In this document: piece after piece, positions 57,628 to 64,000 of the stretch
Layout of the letters: each line of letters opens with the position of its first letter
Position numbering within the stretch: the first letter of the stretch is position 1
Assembly: GCF_000425805.1 (NCBI RefSeq)
Contig: NZ_AUED01000011.1
Coordinates: 124,001-188,000 of the forward strand
DNA: 64,000 nucleotides
DNA from: Pseudomonas vranovensis DSM 16006
GTDB lineage: Bacteria > Pseudomonadota > Gammaproteobacteria > Pseudomonadales > Pseudomonadaceae
Direction: 5' to 3'
Notes under the pieces: model-generated
The model's database searches: none
What the model was told of the DNA's origin: nothing
What the model saw: only the letters and a program-made list of their open reading frames with translations
Program-made: the position numbers and the translations under genes

Positions 57628-58158
57628 ATGAAATCCCAACTGGTCGAACTCATCGGCAAAATCAGCGCTGGCTGCATGCGCGAAGACGATATCGAGCGTA
57701 TCGCCGACGAAGCCGACCAGGCCTACGCCGACCCCCAAGCCTTCCTCGCCGCCAACCCGGACATCAACTACGACGACAGTTTTCCATTCCCCCTGGGTGA
57801 ATGGATCATCGTCGGCAGCTTGCCGGACACTGTGCTGTTCCAGGCCGATACCTACCAGGACCTGTTCGCCCAGATCGTCGACTCTTTCGACAAGAGCGTC
57901 CCGTTCAATCTCAAGCCCAAGCAATTGGCCAAGGTCGAGCCGTTGACTGCACTCAATCGCATTCAGGTGCAGATGGGGGCGATGAACAAGGAGGCGGGGG
58001 GCTATGTGCTAATGAACTTCAGCCAGTTGCTTGATGATGAGCTACAGATGGTGCTGGTCGGCAACGATGACCTGTCGCGGGTGCTGGAGCTGTGCGCCGA
58101 AGCGGGAATTGCCGCAGCGCCTGCATTGGAGGCGCTGCGGGTGGCGGTACACGTTTAA
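57628..58158 (+). CDS. Conserved hypothetical protein
   Basis: A 176-residue acidic soluble protein, no membrane helix or signal peptide. It has an N-terminal helix (KSQLVELIGKISAG), a middle part with PDINYDDSFPFPLGEWIIVGS and a C-terminal helix ending ALEALRVAVHV. I do not recognise the family. Codon use matches the neighbours, so it looks like a resident gene. Its last 4 bp overlap the convergent ZIP gene. Confidence 0.7.
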   Translation: MKSQLVELIGKISAGCMREDDIERIADEADQAYADPQAFLAANPDINYDDSFPFPLGEWIIVGSLPDTVLFQADTYQDLFAQIVDSFDKSVPFNLKPKQLAKVEPLTALNRIQVQMGAMNKEAGGYVLMNFSQLLDDELQMVLVGNDDLSRVLELCAEAGIAAAPALEALRVAVHV

Positions 58159-59096
58159 CCCAACGCGGTATCGAGGAACATCATTACGGCAAAGCCGCCC
58201 ATCAAGCCGAGGGTGGCTGAGGTCTGGTGGCCGTTGCGGTGTGTTTCCGGGATCACCTCGTGGGACACCACGAAGATCATCGCGCCGGCCGCCAGGCCCA
58301 TGCTCACGGGGTAGGCAATGGCAAAACCGGTGGAAATGCCCAGACCGATGACCGCGCCAATGGGTTCCATCAGCCCGGAACCAATGGCCACCAGCGCCGC
58401 TTTCAGGGTCGAAAGCCCGGTGGCGCGCAGGGCCAGGGCTACCGCCAGGCCTTCGGGAATGTCCTGGATGGCGATGGCGCTGGTCAGCGGCAGTCCGACA
58501 TTAAGATCCCCATTGGCAAAGCTCACACCGATAGCCATGCCTTCGGGCAGGTTATGCAAGGTGATCGCCAGCACGAACAGCCACACCCGATTGATCCGTT
58601 CGGCTTGCGGCCCGCAAGGGCCGGTGCTTTCGTGTTCGTGCGGGGTGAAGCGGTCAAGGCCCAGCATCAACAAGACCCCAAGGCCCATGCCGACCACCAC
58701 CGTCAGCGCTGCGTAGGGACCGTTGCCGGTGATCTCGCGGGCGGCGTCCAGGCCCGGCAGTATCAGCGAGAAAGAACTGGCGGCGAGCATCATGCCGGCG
58801 GCAAAGCCAAGCATCACGTCCTGGCTACGAGCGCTGACTTCACGCAGTACCACAGCCATGATCGCGCCCAGTGCCGTAGCGGCAAACCCCGCAAGGCCGC
58901 CGAGCATGGCCATATGCAGGTTTTCCTGGTGGTCGCCGTGTACGGCGTTCCAGGCGCTGGCCAGCAACAGGCCGAGTACCACCACCAGGCTCAGGCCCAA
59001 TCCGGCGCTCAGCCAGGGTGTGGTTTGCGCCTGTTGCAACCATGCGCTCCAGAGGGAAATCGGAGCTGGGCCGCTGGAGCTTTGGACGGGGGGCAT
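58155..59096 (-). CDS. ZIP family divalent metal transporter
   Basis: A 313-residue membrane protein with about eight helices. It has the two signature helices HNLPEGMAIGVSFANGD (near residues 181-197) and QDIPEGLAVALALRATG, plus VVSHEVIPETHR. A His-containing loop (PHEHESTG) lies between helices 3 and 4, as in ZIP zinc importers. The start (first base 59096) has GAGGTCTTT in front, better than an upstream in-frame ATG. Confidence 0.93.
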   Translation of the reverse strand: MPPVQSSSGPAPISLWSAWLQQAQTTPWLSAGLGLSLVVVLGLLLASAWNAVHGDHQENLHMAMLGGLAGFAATALGAIMAVVLREVSARSQDVMLGFAAGMMLAASSFSLILPGLDAAREITGNGPYAALTVVVGMGLGVLLMLGLDRFTPHEHESTGPCGPQAERINRVWLFVLAITLHNLPEGMAIGVSFANGDLNVGLPLTSAIAIQDIPEGLAVALALRATGLSTLKAALVAIGSGLMEPIGAVIGLGISTGFAIAYPVSMGLAAGAMIFVVSHEVIPETHRNGHQTSATLGLMGGFAVMMFLDTALG

Positions 59097-59225
59097 AAAG
59101 ACCTCACTGAAACAGTTCGATGGATCGAGTGTAACCAGCGTTGTCACGGCGCAGCCAACGAAACGCCTCTATGAGGCTTATAGCCAGCTATTCTTCTGGG
59201 CAGACGCGATCAAGGGAGCGAGACC

Positions 59226-59417
59226 ATGGGTTCCACCTTCAATGGCCTGGTAGGCCTGATTATCCTCGCGCTGGATATCTGGGCGATCATCAATGTGGTC
59301 AAAAGCGGTGCCGGCACGGGGGCCAAGATCCTCTGGATTCTGTTGATCCTGCTGCTGCCGGTGCTCGGCCTGATTATCTGGGCAATTGCCGGACCGCGAG
59401 GGAATGTGCGGTTGTAA
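59226..59417 (+). CDS. Small PLDc_N-domain membrane protein
   Basis: A 63-residue protein with two membrane helices: FNGLVGLIILALDIWAIINV and AKILWILLILLLPVLGLIIW, then AIAGPRG. This is the phospholipase-D N-terminal membrane motif, here as a stand-alone protein. ATG 59226 has GGGAGCG upstream. The function is unknown. Confidence 0.82.
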   Translation: MGSTFNGLVGLIILALDIWAIINVVKSGAGTGAKILWILLILLLPVLGLIIWAIAGPRGNVRL

Positions 59418-59422
59418 TCGTA

Positions 59423-59466
59423 TCGCGAGGCAAGCCCGCGTGTGTACGAGCGGGCTTGTCTCGCGA
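59423..59466. repeat. REP-type inverted repeat
   Basis: Arms of 17 bp (59423-59439 and 59450-59466) starting TCGCGAGGCAAGCCCGC, with one G-U pair and a 10-nt loop. It lies between the PLDc_N gene and the convergent ogt gene and can act as a bidirectional terminator. Confidence 0.85.
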
Positions 59467-59476
59467 CTCCTGTTCT

Positions 59477-59950
59477 TCAAATCAACCATGCCCCTTCGAG
59501 CTCCAGCAATAGTTGCTTGCGCTCGACACCCCCGGCATACCCCGTCAACGTCCCGTTGCTGCCGATCACCCGGTGACACGGCACGATGATTGAGATCGGG
59601 TTGGCACCGTTGGCGGTACCGACTGCACGAACGGCCCGCGGGCGCTTGATCTGCTGCGCCAGGTCGCCGTAGCTGCAGGTCGTACCGTAGGGAATGCGTT
59701 GCAGGGCAGCCCAGACCTCGCGCTGAAACGCTGTGCCCTGGGGTGCCAGATCGACCTGGAACTGCTCCCGTGTGCCGGCAAAGTATTCATCCAGCTGACG
59801 CGCCACCTCATCCAGTTGATTGCCCGCAAGCTGCCATTGGGTTGGCAGTTCCCAAGGCTGCGCGGCGTCCATGTGGACCAGGTGCAGTCCATGTTCATCT
59901 GCCGCCAGTAACAGCGGGCCGAGCGGGCTGGGCAGGTAGCGGTAATACAT
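59477..59950 (-). CDS. ogt: Methylated-DNA--protein-cysteine methyltransferase
   Basis: Suicide repair protein removing O6-methyl groups from guanine. The 157-residue product has the C-terminal ATase domain with [18 protein letters not shown], the RAVG-ANGANP helix and the acceptor Cys in IVPCHRVIG near residue 128. The start [16 protein letters not shown] (first base 59950) fits the family; the frame is open for 46 more codons upstream but these do not look like Ogt. No strong ribosome site is seen. Confidence 0.9.
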   Translation of the reverse strand: MYYRYLPSPLGPLLLAADEHGLHLVHMDAAQPWELPTQWQLAGNQLDEVARQLDEYFAGTREQFQVDLAPQGTAFQREVWAALQRIPYGTTCSYGDLAQQIKRPRAVRAVGTANGANPISIIVPCHRVIGSNGTLTGYAGGVERKQLLLELEGAWLI

Positions 59951-60182
59951 GACAGGAAGCCGGTTGCCGGAGTAATAGGCAAAGATACCGCACACCGCGG
60001 ACTTGTCATCATCGGTAACGCCAGCGGCAGGCAGGACAACGAAATTTTCACATTCGATTATGGAAAATCCGCGCGCGCAATTATCCATTCGCCGAATGGC
60101 CGTGCATTGCCCTCGGGTTTAGTGCACATTTGCCGATTCGTTTTTTCGCCTTCTTGAATCAATCCTAGGGATCTTCCAATCG

Positions 60183-62267
60183 ATGGCTAACACGGACGCC
60201 TTGAGTGACCAGCGGGCTGCGTCGCGCCCGCTGCAACCAACGCTAAAATCGCACCTGGCCTACACGCTGCTGTGCGGCCTGGCGATCATGCTGATGCTCA
60301 GCCTGGTACGCCTGGCACTGCTGATCTACAACAGCGACATGATTGGCGACACGCCGATGTCCACCGTCGCCGAGGGCTTCCTCAATGGTTTGCGTTTCGA
60401 CCTGCGGGTCGTGGTGTACCTGAGCATCCCGCTGCTGCTGGCCATCCTCAGTGCCCGCGCCATGGCCGCCCGTGGCCTGTTCCGCGCATGGTTGACCATC
60501 GCCTCGAGCATCGTGATGTTCCTGGGCCTGATGGAGCTGGACTTCTACCGCGAGTTTCACCAGCGTCTCAACGGCCTGGTATTCCAGTACGTGAAGGAAG
60601 ATCCCAAGACCGTCCTGAGCATGCTCTGGTACGGCTTCCCGGTGGTACGCTACCTGTTGGCATGGATTATCGGTACCTGGCTGCTGAGCCTTGTGTTCAA
60701 GGGCATCGACCGCCTGACCCGTCCGCACGGCGCCTATGAAAGCAAAGTGGCCGGTAGCCGCAGCGTGGCGCCCTGGTATGTGCGCGGCGTGGTGTTCTTC
60801 ATGATCCTGCTGGTCGCGGTCATCGCTGCCCGCGGCACCCTGCGCCAAGGCCCGCCCATGCGTTGGGGCGATGCCTTCACCACCGATTCGAACTTCGTCA
60901 ACCAGCTGGGTCTCAACGGCACTTTGACCTTGATCGATGCGGCCAAGAGCCGGTTCGGTGAAGACCGTGCCAACATCTGGAAGTCGACCATCGAGCAAGG
61001 CCTGGCCACCCAGACCGTGCGCGACATGCTGCTGACCGACAACGACAAGCTGGTCGATGCCGACAGCGCCGCCGTGCGCCGTGACTTCACTCCGCCGGCC
61101 AACAATACCCTGCCGATCAAGAACGTCGTGGTGATCCTGATGGAGAGCTTCGCCGGCCACTCGGTGGGCGCATTGGGCAGCCCGAACAACATCACCCCGT
61201 ACTTTGACAAACTGGCGAAGGAAGGCCTGCTTTTCGACCGCTTCTTCTCCAACGGTACCCATACCCACCAGGGCATGTTCGCCACCATGGCCTGCTACCC
61301 GAACCTGCCAGGTTTCGAGTACCTGATGCAGACCCCCGAAGGCGGCCACAAGTTGTCCGGCCTGCCGGCCTTGCTCAGCGCCCGTGATTACGACGATGTC
61401 TATGTCTACAACGGCGACTTTGCCTGGGATAACCAGTCGGGCTTCTTCGGCAACCAGGGCATGACCACCTTCATCGGCCGCAATGACTTCGTCAACCCGG
61501 TGTTCTCCGACCCGACCTGGGGTGTGTCCGACCAGGACATGTTCGACCGAGGCGCCGAAGAGCTGGCCAAGAACTATGGCAAGAAGCCGTTCTATGCGCT
61601 GTTGCAAACCCTGTCCAACCACACGCCATACGCGCTGCCCAAGGATCTGCCGGTAGAACCTGTGACCGGCCAGGGCCGCCTTGATCAGCACCTGACCGCC
61701 ATGCGCTACTCCGACTGGGCCCTGGGCCAGTTCTTCGAGAAGGCGCGCAAAGAGCCGTACTTCAACGAAACCCTGTTCGTTATCGTTGGTGACCATGGCT
61801 TTGGCAACCACCAGCAAGTGACCGAGCTGGACCTGGGGCGTTTCAACGTACCGCTGCTGCTGATTGCCCCCGGCATTCAGGAGAAGTTCGGTGCGGTGAA
61901 CCACGCCGTGGGCACCCAGATCGACATCGTGCCGACCATCATGGGCCGCCTGGGCGGCGAAACCCGTCACCAGTGCTGGGGCCGTGACCTGCTCAACCTG
62001 CCGGCTGGCGATGAGGGCTTCGGCATGATCAAGCCTTCGGGCAGCGAGCAGGTTGTCGGCCTGGTCAAGGGCGATCGTATTCTGATCGAGTCCAAGGACA
62101 TGTCGCCGCGCATGTACCGCTACGAGCTGGGCGCCAACTTCAAGGCCGAGCTGATCGAAAGCCCGGACCAGAAGGACCTGACCCACAAGCTTGAGTCGTT
62201 CATCCAGACCGCCACCAAGAGCCTGCTGGACAACACCGCAGGTGTCGTTCACGGCACGCCTGAGTAA
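60183..62267 (+). CDS. LTA synthase family membrane phosphotransferase
   Basis: A 694-residue protein with five N-terminal membrane helices (about residues 22-235) and a periplasmic sulfatase-fold domain. The catalytic domain has VVVILMESFAGHS (metal-binding Glu) near 315-327, NGTHTHQG with the likely nucleophile Thr, and IVGDHGFGNH near 533-542. In Gram-negatives such proteins transfer phosphoglycerol or phosphoethanolamine to glycans or lipids rather than making lipoteichoic acid. The acceptor is unknown. A strong terminator follows. Confidence 0.9.
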   Translation: MANTDALSDQRAASRPLQPTLKSHLAYTLLCGLAIMLMLSLVRLALLIYNSDMIGDTPMSTVAEGFLNGLRFDLRVVVYLSIPLLLAILSARAMAARGLFRAWLTIASSIVMFLGLMELDFYREFHQRLNGLVFQYVKEDPKTVLSMLWYGFPVVRYLLAWIIGTWLLSLVFKGIDRLTRPHGAYESKVAGSRSVAPWYVRGVVFFMILLVAVIAARGTLRQGPPMRWGDAFTTDSNFVNQLGLNGTLTLIDAAKSRFGEDRANIWKSTIEQGLATQTVRDMLLTDNDKLVDADSAAVRRDFTPPANNTLPIKNVVVILMESFAGHSVGALGSPNNITPYFDKLAKEGLLFDRFFSNGTHTHQGMFATMACYPNLPGFEYLMQTPEGGHKLSGLPALLSARDYDDVYVYNGDFAWDNQSGFFGNQGMTTFIGRNDFVNPVFSDPTWGVSDQDMFDRGAEELAKNYGKKPFYALLQTLSNHTPYALPKDLPVEPVTGQGRLDQHLTAMRYSDWALGQFFEKARKEPYFNETLFVIVGDHGFGNHQQVTELDLGRFNVPLLLIAPGIQEKFGAVNHAVGTQIDIVPTIMGRLGGETRHQCWGRDLLNLPAGDEGFGMIKPSGSEQVVGLVKGDRILIESKDMSPRMYRYELGANFKAELIESPDQKDLTHKLESFIQTATKSLLDNTAGVVHGTPE

Positions 62268-62284
62268 GTGCGAGTGCTGTACTG

Positions 62285-62314
62285 AAAAAAGAGGCCCCCG
62301 GGCCTCTTTTTTTT
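62285..62314 (+). terminator. Terminator of the LTA-synthase-like gene
   Basis: A-run, then stem GAGGCC / GGCCTC (62291-62296 and 62301-62306) and T8 (62307-62314). The A and T runs extend the pairing, so it could work in both directions. Confidence 0.92.
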
Positions 62315-62408
62315 GCCGATGACGCGCAGCGGCTGAACATTCACCCGTGCTGCGGGTCAACGGAAGGTAAGCCGATTCACCCTGAGTGTCCGTACTGAGG
62401 AGAATCCA

Positions 62409-62645
62409 ATGAAAGCGTGGGAAATTACGTTTGTTGATCAAAAAGGCGAGCGTACCTCGCTGCCCGTCACCTGTGAGCAACAGCCCAGTGTCGAAGAGGC
62501 CGCGCGGCTGATTCGTTCCCACCTCTTTCCAGTCATGGACGAACTGGATCTCAATGATTTCCAGGACCGTGCTACTGCACCCACCGCCAAATGGCTCAAA
62601 GAGCAGAGCGGTGTGGAGATCACCGCGATCACGGAAAAGCCCTGA
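62409..62645 (+). CDS. Small hypothetical protein
   Basis: A 78-residue acidic protein beginning MKAWEITFVDQKGER, with no signal peptide or membrane segment. ATG 62409 is preceded by GAGGAGAATCC, a good ribosome site. No family recognised. It stands alone between the terminator and the RraB-family gene, with a gene-free 189 bp after it. Confidence 0.7.
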   Translation: MKAWEITFVDQKGERTSLPVTCEQQPSVEEAARLIRSHLFPVMDELDLNDFQDRATAPTAKWLKEQSGVEITAITEKP

Positions 62646-62834
62646 ACCGGCTGTTTTCTGGCACATATGTCAACTTGACGCTACGCTGCAATCAAGGTCG
62701 GGCCGTTATTTGCAACAGCCTGGGCTTGCCGATCCACGTCATGCATCAGCTCGAATTGCCCCCGCACGGCTTGTGTGGCGGGCAGGTGCGTTTTGCACTG
62801 AAAGTCTATCCATCGGTAGTGAGGAGGACGATTC

Positions 62835-63167
62835 ATGAGCAGCCAATACGAGGACATCAGCAGCACCGTATTGCGACAGATGAAAGAGGGCGGCTTCAAC
62901 TTCGCCCAGATTCATCCCATCGAGTTTTATGCGGTATTTCCCGATGAGGCACGGGCACGACGGGCAGCAGGACAGTTTCGCGGGGAGTCGCTCAGCGCAC
63001 AGGTGCGCGAACGCGATGACGGTGCCTGGCACCTGGAGTTGAGCAAAGTGATGTATGCCACCTATGGCGGTATTGACGAATTCGAGCAGGACTTCGAAGC
63101 GGTGATTGCGCCGTTGGGTGGGGAGATCGAAGGCTGGGGCGTGAAACAGGAACGCCCGCTGGCCTGA
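62835..63167 (+). CDS. RraB-family protein (ribonuclease E inhibitor-like)
   Basis: A 110-residue protein. It starts with SSTVLRQMKEGGFNFAQIHPIEFYAVFPDE and ends in LGGEIEGWGVKQE, the RraB/DUF1260 pattern where the conserved GWG lies near the end. E. coli RraB binds RNase E and modulates its targets; this version lacks the long acidic tail, so the function is inferred only from the family. AGGAGG lies ahead of ATG 62835. A 9-bp hairpin without a T-run (63169-63191) follows. Confidence 0.78.
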   Translation: MSSQYEDISSTVLRQMKEGGFNFAQIHPIEFYAVFPDEARARRAAGQFRGESLSAQVRERDDGAWHLELSKVMYATYGGIDEFEQDFEAVIAPLGGEIEGWGVKQERPLA

Positions 63168-63210
63168 ACAACGCTTCGCAATGAAGCGTTGGATGCAACG
63201 AAAGCGAAGC

Positions 63211-63233
63211 GGTTGCACAGACTTGGTGCAACC
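63211..63233. promoter_or_regulatory. NtrC-type enhancer dyad
   Basis: A perfect 8-bp inverted repeat GGTTGCAC (63211-63218) and GTGCAACC (63226-63233) with a 7-bp spacer. The inner part (63214-63230) matches the NtrC consensus TGCACCA-N3-TGGTGCA at 12 of 14 fixed positions. It lies about 50 bp upstream of the -24 element of a sigma-54 promoter. Confidence 0.65.
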
Positions 63234-63281
63234 GTTTTGCGTTTCAAATACAACCTATTGAAATACAAGGAATTATGCCGC

Positions 63282-63296
63282 TGGCACGGGGCTTGC
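63282..63296 (+). promoter_or_regulatory. Sigma-54 promoter of the ATP-grasp gene
   Basis: TGGCAC-N5-TTGC with the invariant GG and GC dinucleotides exactly spaced (-24/-12), in the 164-bp gap before the ATG at 63332. Transcription would start near 63307, giving a leader of about 25 nt that contains the AAGGAG ribosome site. Confidence 0.8.
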
Positions 63297-63331
63297 GATA
63301 GCTCAGGTGCACGGGTGACAAGGAGTTCGGC

Positions 63332-64000
63332 ATGATCCGCACCTTTTATGACGAGATGTACAGCGCAGACGGCCACGTCCGTCCGCACTACCGGGAATTC
63401 GCCCGCTGGTTGGCCGATACCCCGCCTGAACTGCTGGCGCAACGTCGGCGCGAAGCCGACCTGCTGTTTCACCGCGCCGGCATCACGTTCACCCTCTACG
63501 GCGACGAGCAGGGCACCGAGCGCCTGATCCCCTTCGACACTATTCCCCGTAGCATCCCGGCCAGTGAGTGGCGGGTGGTGGAGCGTGGCTGTATACAGCG
63601 GGTCAAGGCGCTCAACCTGTTCCTGGCCGACCTCTACCACGGCCAGCGGATCATCCGCGCCGGAATCATTCCCGCCGAACAAGTGCTGGCCAACGAGCAA
63701 TACCAGTTGGCAATGCAGGGGCTGGACCTGCACCGCGATATCTATGCGCATATCTCCGGGGTCGACCTGGTGCGCGATGGCGACGGCAGCTACTACGTGC
63801 TCGAAGACAACCTGCGTACTCCCAGTGGCGTGAGCTACATGCTGGAAGACCGCAAGATGATGATGCGGCTGTTCCCCGAATTGTTCGCGGCCCAGCGCAT
63901 TGCGCCGATCGACCACTATCCCAACCTGCTGCTCGACACCCTCAAAAGCGCCAGCCCTCTGGATAACCCAAGCGTGGTGGTACTCACCCCCGGGCGTTTC
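63332..64000 (+). CDS. Circularly permuted ATP-grasp type 2 protein (N-terminal part)
   Basis: The first 223 codons of a gene cut by the right edge. It starts MIRTFYDEMYSADG and has FHRAGITFTLYGDE, RLIPFDTIPRSIP, HRDIYAHISGVDLVRD and LEDNLRTPSGVSYMLEDR, the conserved core of the CP_ATPgrasp_2 (DUF404/407) family. These proteins usually lie in an operon with an Alpha-E helical protein and a transglutaminase-like protein, and may build a peptide-like compound. AAGGAGTTCGGC precedes ATG 63332. The sigma-54 promoter and NtrC-type dyad upstream suggest induction on nitrogen limitation. Confidence 0.9.
   Translation, partial: MIRTFYDEMYSADGHVRPHYREFARWLADTPPELLAQRRREADLLFHRAGITFTLYGDEQGTERLIPFDTIPRSIPASEWRVVERGCIQRVKALNLFLADLYHGQRIIRAGIIPAEQVLANEQYQLAMQGLDLHRDIYAHISGVDLVRDGDGSYYVLEDNLRTPSGVSYMLEDRKMMMRLFPELFAAQRIAPIDHYPNLLLDTLKSASPLDNPSVVVLTPGRF

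Noticed and set aside
60243..62666. A minus-strand open frame of 807 codons opposite the LTA-synthase-like gene
   Set aside because: Antisense shadow. The plus-strand frame has a full catalytic site and membrane helices.
63169..63191. 9-bp hairpin after the RraB-family gene as a terminator
   Set aside because: Stem CAACGCTTC / GAAGCGTTG is good, but no T-run follows, so termination is not supported; it may belong to the regulatory region of the next gene.

Overview
The window is a stretch of chromosome from a fluorescent Pseudomonas of the P. putida / P. fluorescens type. The basis is the gene order serC-pheA-tyrA/aroA-cmk-rpsA-ihfB followed directly by an O-antigen locus, the ubiG-mupP-yciK cluster, small genus-restricted families (DUF3509, DUF2897), a 1-undecene synthase (UndA), high-GC codon use and REP-type palindromes. 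No phage, insertion sequence, CRISPR array, tRNA or rRNA was seen.

Region 1 (1-23.8 kb) is core housekeeping. It starts with a truncated fumC, then a DUF2059 secreted protein, bolA, trhO, a DsbA-fold protein, an ABC exporter and a GGDEF/EAL protein. Next is a gene that reads at first as TenA-like but carries the complete ligand set of the diiron oxidase UndA. The minus-strand run ubiG-mupP-yciK follows, then the divergent methylthioadenosine salvage pair mtaD/mtnA, and gyrA. The aromatic/serine supra-operon serC-pheA-tyrA::aroA-cmk-rpsA closes the region, with ihfB and a LapA-domain membrane protein.

Region 2 (23.8-39.2 kb) is a Wzx/Wzy-dependent O-antigen cluster: wzz, wzx, a GT-A glycosyltransferase, wzy, a GT4 glycosyltransferase, the UDP-L-FucNAc genes wbjB/C/D, a WbuB-like GT4, and then a PglC-, PglD-, PglE- and WbpM(PglF)-like set. 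The last set suggests that the repeat unit starts with a bacillosamine-type 2,4-diamino sugar, with L-FucNAc probably added next. The wzx-wzy part is AT-richer than its flanks. A decayed short-chain dehydrogenase fragment lies just beyond the right edge of the locus.

Region 3 (39.4-64 kb) is mixed core and accessory: comEA-like, pyrF, two oxidoreductases, an MFS transporter divergent from a MocR regulator, benE, a GST, a glutaredoxin, folE, an Smr protein, an isochorismatase-fold protein with Ser at the usual catalytic Cys, prmB, a membrane-anchored GNAT-like protein, an alpha/beta hydrolase, aroC, an MFS transporter, an acireductone-dioxygenase-like protein lacking two of four metal ligands, DUF3509, an ankyrin protein, a ZIP transporter, ogt and an LTA-synthase-like phosphotransferase. 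It also holds an RraB-family protein and, at the right edge, a circularly permuted ATP-grasp gene behind a good sigma-54 promoter with an NtrC-type dyad.

The points most worth following up are the predicted nitrogen (NtrC/sigma-54) control of the ATP-grasp operon, the degenerate acireductone dioxygenase stranded without mtnB/mtnC, the tail-anchored GNAT-like protein, the bacillosamine/FucNAc O-antigen and UndA.
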